Below are positions 55,492 to 64,000 of a stretch of DNA of 64,000 bases, piece by piece. The DNA lies in the NCBI GenBank assembly GCA_011316305.1, contig SAUG01000030.1, positions 1-64,000 of the forward strand, in the 5' to 3' direction. Each line of letters starts with the position of its first letter. Within the stretch, counting starts at the first letter, position 1. The notes beneath the pieces were generated by a model. The model worked only from the letters and a program-made list of their open reading frames with translations. It did no database searches and was not told where the DNA came from. The position numbers were made by a program, and so were the translations under genes. The DNA is from Rusavskia elegans. Its lineage: Eukaryota; Ascomycota; Lecanoromycetes; Teloschistales; Teloschistaceae.

Positions 55492-58467
55492 ATGGCGACT
55501 GTCAACCCTACCCCGTCTTCCGATACACCTATTGCCATTAAGTTGGCTCTGAACAACGGCGAGAATAGGCGTTTCAAGCTCGCCTTGAGGGAGCTCGGAG
55601 CCAACACCTTGCCAGACAAGGTAAGCTTTGACTCACTATCATCCAGCTGCTCTCCCCCTCGTTGCTTTCTCAATGAAGGACCCAGCTCACACATCATAAG
55701 CTCCGATCGTTGCTGAACGTACCACCAACTCAAAACATCATCTTCGAGCGATTTTCCGACAGCGCAGGCTCGTACATTGCTCTTGATAGCAACAATCCAG
55801 CCGTATATAAACAGCTCTATCGAGCTGCCAAAGCGAAGCTCAAGCTCCGTATCAAAGCCACCATCACTGATGTGGCGTCACCTGAGGCCGATTCGAAATC
55901 TGTACCAAACCGATTGCCTGCCTACTGCTACAACCCTTCGAAGAATGCTAGCACGCCTTCCCTTGGACCAGTAGCAACTGAGCAACACTTGTTACGCGAT
56001 CTTGCCACCTCAACCCTCGACCCCACCACTGCCGTCAAATCGTCGCCTTGTGCTTCGGATCAGCCTTCCCAGAAACCAAACCATCGTTTTAAGCTCCCCT
56101 ACGATCCGTGCACGAGTCCTAGTGTCACGACCTCCGCGGCCCCATGCTGTCTTTTGGACACCGCGAACCCAATCATCAATCCGATCATGAACGATGCTAC
56201 CTCGAAAGAACCCTTGTCGATTAATGATTTCCAAATGCAGTTGCGATTGCAGGAACAGCAAAACAAACAGCGTTTGCTAATGGCTCGTCAGCCTCATCAG
56301 CCGGCAACCCGTCAAGACTACCAGATGCAGCTGATGCTACTCGAGCAGCAAAACAAGAAGCGCTTGCTCATGGCTCGCCAGGAACAGGATTCTGGGGAAG
56401 CGCCAGTCCCACGTAGTTTCCCCGCCAATGAAAACGTGGTTGCTGAGCTCGCAAACAAGTCTGCAAATGGCAAGAAGATGCCTGTTGCCGACACCAACAT
56501 CTCCACAGTGGTTGGTTCTTTCACCATATGCTGCAACAAATGCCAGGCAAACATTCCGACTGCACACTGGCACTGCAGTACTTGCAATGCGGGCGACTTC
56601 GACCTCTGTGTGACTTGCATCGAAAAGGGCGTCTTGTGTGATAGCGAGGACCATTGGCTAATCAAGAGAACCGTCAAAGACGGCAAGGTGGTCAATAGCA
56701 CGACTGAGACTATTCCGCCAAAGACGACAAAGGTGGAGCCAAAGCAAGAAAACCCCGCAGCGTCGACCCCTCAGAACAACGCCTCTGAGGACCTGAACTT
56801 GTATCGGACGTGCAACTCGTGTGTTGAAGGTAAGGCAACTATACGATTGGACGTGCATCTGTAACTGACTTTCGATTCAGTGTTCCAGGAATCAAAATTC
56901 GTCACCTGCAAGTCGTGTGAAGACTTCGATCTATGTATTACTTGCTTCAAGGACACGAAACATGGTCATCATCCAAGTCATGCTTTTGCACCTGCCTGTT
57001 CGTCGACCAAGCTGGACAATAAGACCAGCATGCTCTGTTCGCCTGGCCGCAATATGCGGCATTTCGCTATCTGTGATGGATGTGACAAGGTACGTTTGTC
57101 TGGTCCTTCCCCACAGCCGAGAATCAATCCACCAACGCTTGCAGGATATTTATGGCACTCGCCACAAATGCCTGGACTGTCCTGACTGGGACTTTTGCTC
57201 AGCTTGCATCAAGAGCGCTGGAACAACTCATGCAGGTCACCGATTCATCCCATTGAATGAACCTATCCCGTTCAGCAGTCCTCGTGGCCCGGTCCACTAT
57301 AACATCAATTGTGATGGGCCCCTGTGCAAAGACGTCAAGACGTACATTGTTGGCGACCGATACAAGTGCGCAGTCTGTCACGACACTGATTTCTGCGCAA
57401 AATGCGAGGCATTGCCGACGAATCGTCATAATAGAACACATCCTTTGATCAAGTTCAAATCTCCTGTCCGGAACGTTTCGGTCACGACTCTCGGAGAAAA
57501 GGAGAATGGCGAGCACATGTGCACCATGGGTGATCAGCTCCCTCAGACCATGTCAAAGGCTACCGAGACGATCCCGGTAGCTCCATCGGCCAACGCGGCT
57601 ACTCAAGTGCAGACTGTCGCCGAGATCAAGCCCATGGATGCTGTCAAAGAGGAATTCAAGGAGGATGTCGCCAAAGCAGCACTACTGTCCCAGGAGCTCC
57701 AAGCCCATTTCATCCGTGACGCAGTTGCCGATGGAGCCATTCTCCCACCAAGCCAGCAGTTTGAGCAGATCTGGACCCTCCGTAACCCAGGCCCTCATGC
57801 CTGGCCTGCTGGCTGCAGCGTCCGCTTTGTAGGCGGCGACGCTATGTTCAATGTGGATCCTAATCACCCCTCAAGTGTGGCTAACATCTACAAGGCTACT
57901 GAAAGCAACACCATCGATCGTGTAGTCCAAGTCGGCGAGGAGGTCGAATTTACTGTGGTCATGAGAACACCCGAGCGGGAAGGCAAGGCTATTTCCTATT
58001 GGCGCCTCAAGGCTGCGGATGGCTTACCATTCGGCCATAAACTTTGGTGCGACATTGTTGTTCAGCAAAGCAAGAGCGACGAGACCAAGCCCGCAGCTGA
58101 AACCGAAGTAAAGGAAGAGGGGAAGATGGTCGCATCAAAGGATCAATCGATTGCCGTCCTCATAAAGGAAGAAGAAGACCAAGCATCGACGCAAAGCCAG
58201 ATGATCTTCCCTACACTCGACAAGGAGTCCCCAGTATCAAGCACCCACGAGGCTGTCGCCAATCCTGTCCCTTCCCCTTCGGCCACCAGTGCCACTTCGG
58301 CTGTCAACGCCAACGAAGAAAAGGGATTACTCGAGGATGTCGAGAATCTGAGCCTCGCGGACGACGTCTCCACGGACGATGGATTCATGACCGACGAGGA
58401 ATTCGAGATGCTCGAGGCGAGTGAAGATGATTTCGCCGAGGCGATCAACGGCAAACAGCGGAAGTAG
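55492..58467 (+). CDS. NBR1: NBR1-like selective autophagy receptor (PB1, four ZZ, FW)
   Basis: Exons 55492-55620, 55701-56829, 56881-57089 and 57145-58467 sum to 2790 nt, 929 residues. A PB1-like N-terminus (IAIKLALNNGENRRFKLALR to residue ~110) is followed by a disordered stretch with a duplicated QMQL..LLMARQ segment (~248-300). Four ZZ zinc fingers follow (starting near CCNKCQAN, CNSCVEVF, ICDGCDKD and NCDGPLCK), then an FW domain with its tryptophans (FEQIWTLRNPGPHAWPAGC ... ISYWRLKA ... KLWCDIVV). The acidic C-terminus DDGFMTDEEFEMLEASEDD contains FEML, a possible Atg8-interacting motif. NBR1 homologues carry cargo to the vacuole in filamentous fungi. No UBA domain is visible at the end. 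Confidence 0.92.
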
Positions 58468-59291
58468 AGGGCACGCACCATCTGCTTCGCCCCCTCGTTC
58501 ATCTTCGAATCGTCAATAATGATCGGTAAGCGAGAGCAGATGTGGAATGGCATATGATGTGATTCAACTCAGTGGGGCAGGAGACGGGCGGGGGGTTTTG
58601 CGGGGAAGTCGGGCAAATTGGCAATCATCTTGATGAGAACGAATCTTTCCTTTGTGCTTTTCATCGGTGGAATACGGGCGATCTGTGCGTGTTGTTGATG
58701 GCTCGGTGGAGTCCAGTAGTCTTAGTTTAGGGGCGGTTGAGTAGATTTATGAATCACAAAGCATCTCCTCTATATCTCTCCAACAAGTGCGTCAGTCCCT
58801 ACACCACTATATACCGGTGTATACAGCTGCCTTTCAGTCCTCGCAGAAGAATGGTACACCAGATGCTCTCTCGATTTGGACACCCTTCGCCGGGAGAGCA
58901 GTAATATGGCTTCCTTCGGAAGAGTCGGGAGTCAATCACACGCCTCGGGTTTGGTTGGGAGTACTTGAATGGTGGTACAAGAATCTTCATAGTGAGTGAC
59001 TAGAGCATGACGTTCGTTTAGGTATCCCAGGTATCTATCGCTTCCGGCCCCTACCTGCCCCTGAGCTCCCATGACAGACCTCTGCAAGCAGACCGACGAC
59101 CTGTGGAAGAAAGAAAAGTCCAACGGTCCGCTGGAGAAAGAGAACACCAAACAAAAGGCCGCCTTAGTGATGCCCACGCCCAGTTCCTGCTGATGCCATG
59201 CGCAATGATCCTCCGTTGCGCCCTGATGATGATTCCTGCCCCTTCCTAATGCACCCTAAGAAGTGATCTTGCACGGACGTCACACCTAACC
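58468..59291. other. convergent 3' gap
   Basis: This gap lies between convergent stops of the NBR1-like gene and the aspartic protease. Small frames at 58787-58999 (plus) and 58932-59177 (minus) have no features. Nothing else is recognised. Confidence 0.4.
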
Positions 59292-60862
59292 TCACTCAGG
59301 AACCGAAGGATCCTGCGTCAAATCCACTCGGACCACCGCGCCGAAGCGCTTGTTACCCTGATCGAAGATCTGGAACCCAGTATTAGTATCGAAGCAGGCG
59401 GACATGGATCTAAAACCTACGGCATATATGCCCTTTAACCAGGTATCACCCAGGATATCGAAACCCAAGTCGCCGCGGGACTGGATTCCACCGTAGGTCA
59501 TTCCTAGTAATTTCCAGCGTTAGCACTTCCTCATCAAAGCCGTCAAACAGTGGAGAGCAGAGACGTGTCGCTGTGAAGGGTAAAGGGTTCGGACGCTGCA
59601 GATGACCGTTGACGTATGTCTCAAATCCATAATCGCGAAGAATTGAGGCCAAAAGAGTTCGGGAAATTGCCTTACCGTTGCCTGCCGAAGCGAAAGCAAG
59701 GTCCTCTTTCTGGACTGCAAACTCCCTTCCGCCAACGTCGAGACTCACGACAGGAATCTTGTCAAGAGTCGTGTTTGAAGGGAACAAGTAACCTTGCTGA
59801 CTGCTATCGTATCTTGCACCAGGAATGGCAGCGTATATCGCCGCGCACAATTCATCATCAACAAGTGCCAGAGTCGTGCCAGTGTCTGCGATGGCAGTGT
59901 TCCCATTTCGAGCTATCTTCTTGCTACCGACCGACGCTGTGGTACTTTTGAATTGCCAAAAGCCGTTGGAGCTGTCAATCGGGCAGTACCAGGGAGTCTG
60001 CCCACCAAGCGCAGTTTGGTCGATGTAACCGAAGGTGTAGAAGGAGGCTCCACGGTCGGCATCTTTTTCGTCTTTGTACGAGCCCAGATAGGCGGTGAAC
60101 AGCTCCGAGGTCTTGGGAATGTCACGCTGAGCAATCATGTTTTCGACCGGGGTGGCCACGGGCTTTGGTTTGACCGTGTTGATGCTCCCGAACGCAAGCC
60201 CAAGGAGACCATCACCCACGCCAGAGAGGAATGAGGGCGAAAGCTTTTCGGCAAGTTCGATGGATTGGTTTTCGATGGTCAAGCCGCCTATTGTGACATT
60301 GTCTTTGCCAACGGAGCCGGAGGCGGAAGAACCGTCCCCGTAGGAGATCCGCCAGGTGGAGCGGGCGGTATCCTTGAATGTGGACGACTTGGCTGGGTCG
60401 AAGACCTTGTGGCCGGAAGTGTCGGTGGTCTTAGGCAGCCTGGGAGAGAAAACCTGGTGCAGCGTTAGCAGAGGTTTGGTTCGACGCGTCGAAGGTCACG
60501 ATTACCCATAAATCGGCGGACCCAGTGTCGAAATCCAGATTGACGACCTGACCTGGGGTGCCAATGGTAACGGGGGTAAGGTAAAGGCTGTCGTTCTGCT
60601 GGTCGACGGCAGGGACTTCCTCGGGCTGACCGTCTGTGGTTGACCGCTTCTGGAGGACTTGCTGGAGGTGAGCTTTGCCGCCAAAGAGGCGAGCTATGCC
60701 ATGCTTGCCCTGTTGCTGAACCTTCCCACCGAGGAAGTAGGGTCCTGGCTGGGTGGGAGAGAATTTGTATTTGTTGAGCAAGTAGACATAGCTTTTCGGA
60801 CCGTTGCGTACGTAGCGTTTATTGAGGACTCTTTCGACTCTGGTGAGGTTGTTGCTGGCCAT
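59292..60862 (-). CDS. pepsin-type aspartic protease without signal peptide
   Basis: Exons 60862-60506, 60453-59676 and 59503-59292 sum to 1347 nt, 448 residues. Both catalytic motifs are intact: DFDTGSADLW (Asp112) and IADTGTTLA (Asp309). The flap region has ISYGDGSSASG with the flap Tyr157. The third exon begins MTYGGIQSRGDLGFDILGD, a standard A1-family C-lobe block restored by splicing a long 172-nt intron. The N-terminus MASNNLTRVERVLNKRY lacks a hydrophobic core, unlike secreted aspergillopepsins. It may be intracellular, be exported unconventionally, or have an unseen upstream exon. An in-frame extension to 61036 offers no better signal. The ~90-residue prodomain-like region is basic. 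Confidence 0.9.
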
Positions 60863-62214
60863 GGTTGTGCAAGAGAACGATGTGTCAGTGGAGAGCAAAG
60901 TATTAGATGATCGGACAGATAGAATATTCAATGCTGTAATCTGGGGAAAGCCACGGGAGACTGTCTTAAGGTATTGTATGATAGAAAGTGGAGATGATGA
61001 AGAGGACGAAGGAAAGAAGAAGGGGAGCTCCGACACCTTTTATGGACGAGGTTATAGTCGATGATAGCTGACTCATTGTAGGTCGAGTGTGCAACGCTCC
61101 TGCCCGGCCCGGACTCACCTTGACGGCTCGAGGACCTGTCAAGTGCAGGTTTGGACTGGCTGGCAACAAACAAAGGGGGTCGGTCCAGCTGACGTGCTCA
61201 AGCCACACTCATCCATGGCAGCAGATCAAAGAGCTGTGTTACCTACCTGGGTACGGCCGCCTTGGAGCGTCATAGGTCAACCGCATTGGCTTTGTCACGC
61301 AGCCCAGACAGAAGTCTGTGAGATGCTCCGGTTATTGGTGAGGTTGTCGTTGTTAGCAGCAGGCTGCCCGTGATAGCAGCAGCCGGTAGCCGGCAGATAA
61401 TTGTACGTCATCAGGTGTCGTGGCAGAATGCCTGGCTCCCCAGTGCTCATCCTTACCTCTGCTGGAGCCGTTCGATAAGGAGTGAAGTACCTCCGTACTG
61501 CAAGATATCAGCCCGTCTGCATATATGCATACTCCAATTTGGCCACCTTTGCAACACGGACTTAACGGATTTAGCTAAATCCTCTATACTTTCCTCTGAC
61601 CAAACTACCAGCCTAAGTAATCGTTTAATTATAACCAAGGCTCCTTCTGCTCGTAATAAGGAACTTTTTAAGCTCTTCTATTTTGATAGGGTATGCCAAG
61701 AGTAGCTAAATTAGAGGCCGTTATTAGCGTGTTGCAAAGGTAGGTGTGTTGCTACTTGCACAACGCCATCCAGGGATTTATTAATACAGTCAAGACTCCT
61801 CACATTCGATATTTACTCTACCTCAATACTTTACAAGTCGATGTCTATACCATATACCGATCGAGGCTGGCACTTGGCCCATACAGACTTCTCTACTGGC
61901 TCTATTCCAAACCGAAGATTACCAATTGTAACCCCGAGAACACAGAAGGCATGATCAAGTGCTATGTAATGATTCAACGCACATCGGCATCGATGGAGTC
62001 GTGCAACAAGTACCATGTACTATGAAAATCGGTCCAACCGTCGAACCTCCTCACCGCCCACATTAAGTGACGCTTTCGACCAAGTGAATCGCCAGACTGA
62101 ACGCCAGGGAAGATGCCTGCGATATGGGGAATCTTGAACTAAGGCACATGAGGATATGATACGATTGTAAGATGCTTTGGAAGGCCTGAATGTTCCTAAC
62201 GTTGAACGCTGTAT
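60863..62214. other. gap with a third inverted-repeat element
   Basis: 1.35 kb without a supported gene, between divergent promoter of the protease and the 3' end of the remodeller. It contains the element at 61545-61741. Confidence 0.45.
61545..61741. mobile_element. small inverted-repeat element, TpA-rich
   Basis: The left end ACCTTTGCAACACG (61545-61558) and right end CGTGTTGCAAAGGT (61728-61741) are perfect 14-bp inverted repeats. Matching continues inwards as TTAACGG against TAACGG and ATTTAGCTA against its complement. The 197-bp interior is AT- and TpA-rich relative to its surroundings and has a short open frame without recognised homology. No target duplication is clear. It is probably a RIP-damaged non-autonomous DNA element or an internally deleted transposon. 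Confidence 0.65.
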
Positions 62215-64000
62215 TCAATCCACTGGCTGATTCTCCCGGTTGTACTTTCCAGATCCGTTCGCCATATAGGGGCTCGTGTACGGTACATAGGCTCTACCGT
62301 CACCCTGTGGGGTCGGGTAACCGTTCGCCTGCGGTGTATATGGCGGCGGTCGCGATGACGCCTGTTGCTGTAGACTCTCTCGTTTCCTCTCCTCGGACAT
62401 CTTTTGCTCGTGCCGAAGGTTACCGATGATGCCGACCAGGTACTTTTTGACCAATTCTTTGTTCTCGCGCGATTCCTCGCTTTGCTTCAGTGCTTCCAGC
62501 ATCAGATAGCACTGATCGAGGTCATGTAGATGAGCACAAGCCTTCCGCTTCCCGAACCCGAAATGAGCCTGGCCACAAAGTCCACACCGCTCCACTCCAG
62601 AGAACTTGAGCGGGCAAGAACCTCGCAGGTGAATGGTGCCGCATGCCAGACACTGGTTGACAATCGCTTGGTGTTCCTGGCTGGAGTTGCCGTCAAAGTT
62701 AAAGCCGTTGCTTGGAAAGCTTTGAGACGTCGAATTGTACGCTTGAGGCTGCGGCTGGGGCACTTGAGCTCTTCGGAAAACTCCGTCTACGATCCGGCTC
62801 TTCGATGGTCGTATTTGTCCCTCCGCCAGCTCCGTTGTGACATCTTGACCCTCCCCGCCTTCTGCGCCAGATGATTCTTCTTCCTCGCCGCTTTCCACAA
62901 GGTGGGCGTCGAAGTCAGTATCAGACCCTTCGGCATCTCCGACTCGTCTTTTTCGAGGCGTGTCCACAAACGCTTGCTCGTTGTGGCCGGCATAATCGAC
63001 ATTCTATCCATGTGTCAGATCTACAATCTCTATTGGCACGTTTGTTCAACATACCTGACGTTGGCGCTTCCCGCGACCAAGTGTTTCGGCTCGTTCGGCA
63101 GCTTCCCTTGCAACCTCTGCCTCACGCTCTCGGAGGATACTGTCCCACATCGAGGTGTCCGGTATGGACGCAGAGTCGGAGTCCTCGTCATCGAGACCTT
63201 CTTCCAGTATGCCTTTGTCATTCGCCCAAACGCGAGCGAAACTGAACTGGGACTCAGCCGACTGATCCTTGGCAATATCCGTGTTCTCAATCTGACTTCT
63301 GTCAAGCAGTCTGTCCACCGAGACCGAGTCATATTTGATGTCATTGGCATCTCCTTCTTGGAACAGCGCTTGTGTGCCATGCCGCAGGATTGATTCTACG
63401 TCCAAGGATTCATCTTCATCGGCGTCCATTTGCTCGATCAGAGCATGGTCTAGTGCCATTTTCTTTTTGCCAATCTGCATGATCTTTTCCTCGGCGGTAG
63501 ACCGAGTGGTCAGCTGGAAGACTAAAACTTTTTTCTTCTGTCCGATCCTATGGGCGCGCGATAAAGCTTGGATGTCCTGATGGGGATTGAAATCGGGGTC
63601 GAGGATGATCACAGTGTCAGCTGTCGCTAGGTTGATCCCCACTCCACCAGCTCGAGTCGATAGTAGAAAGGCAAAAAGGCGGGAATCTGGCGCGTTGAAT
63701 TCATCGATCCGCTTCTGCTTCTCTAGAGAACCCATGGTCCCATCGAGGCGCTGATAGAACAACCCTAGCCCGTCAAGGAAGTCTTCGACCATGTCCAGCA
63801 TATCAAGGAATTGACTGAATATTAAGACCCGATGTCCACGTTCTTGTAGCTTCGGCAACATAATCTCGAGCAGCTGCAGCTTTGACGAAGCCTCCACGAG
63901 GTTCCGATGAGATACTACGACATTGGAGCTACGCTCTTCGATGTCTCGATTGTAAACGAAAGGATGGCAAAGACACTTCCTTAGTTGCATCAAAATATTG
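62215..64000 (-). CDS. MIT1: Mit1/CHD-type SNF2 chromatin remodeller, 3' part
   Basis: The visible exons are from the window edge (64000) to 63055, and 63003-62215, joined in phase 0 (KRQRQ to NVDYAGHNEQAF). The 5' part lies beyond the window. The sequence begins in the SNF2/helicase C region (ILMQLRKCLCHPF), with RVLIFSQFLDMLDMV, YQRLDGTMG, STRAGGVGINLATAD and the arginine-finger block QALSRAHRIGQKK. A post-helicase acidic segment is followed by a C-terminal zinc-finger region with CLACGTIHLRGSCPLK and CGLCGQAHFG. That cysteine-rich tail is what I remember from Mit1, the SHREC-type remodeller of heterochromatin. A Mi-2/CHD3 relative is the alternative. The last residues are Pro/Tyr-rich. Confidence 0.88.

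Overview
The window is nuclear DNA from a filamentous ascomycete (Pezizomycotina). The evidence is spliced genes with short introns of about 50-100 bp (GTAAGT-like donors, CTAAC/CTGAC-type branch sites), fungal housekeeping genes (SEC24, a FUS3/KSS1-type MAP kinase, HEM4, ERV1, TOM70, cytosolic TrpRS, ILV5, isocitrate lyase), fungal families such as DUF7702, DUF3455 and DUF6594, and TpA-rich decayed repeats of the sort RIP leaves. I cannot fix the class or genus. There are no bacterial operons; genes lie on both strands with gaps of 0.3-1.7 kb.

Layout. 0-9.6 kb: a type II membrane glycosyltransferase-like protein, a PLP serine/threonine dehydratase-like enzyme, ILV5 and isocitrate lyase (all minus), then an OTU deubiquitinase. 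9.6-19 kb: a TPMT-type methyltransferase, a 1160-residue low-complexity protein containing a 24-bp minisatellite, a seven-helix DUF7702 protein and a class I methyltransferase. 19-29.5 kb: SEC24, the MAP kinase, HEM4 and ERV1 (divergent pair), and a 2OG-Fe(II) oxygenase. 30-37.9 kb: a kinase with a DFS motif, a small cysteine-rich secreted protein, a secreted DUF3455 protein and an Iec3-like INO80 subunit.

38-45 kb is the accessory stretch. It holds a caspase-domain protein with a hydrophobic C-terminus, a small unknown gene, a six-exon DUF6594 membrane protein, and a nest of two terminal-inverted-repeat elements, one inserted in the other, both with target-site duplications. The outer element belongs to a family with two further decayed copies, near 17.9 and 26.1 kb.

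45-64 kb returns to conserved genes: a PRELI/UPS lipid-transfer protein, TrpRS (with an exact TGAGTCA site upstream), an aminodeoxychorismate lyase-like enzyme, TOM70, a Btz/CASC3-like protein, an NBR1-like autophagy receptor (PB1, four ZZ, FW), an aspartic protease without signal peptide, a third small inverted-repeat element, and the 3' part of a Mit1-type chromatin remodeller cut by the window edge.

Exon joins were derived by eye from GT/AG sites, frame continuity and family alignment from memory. All stated exon sums are multiples of three, but no transcript evidence was available.
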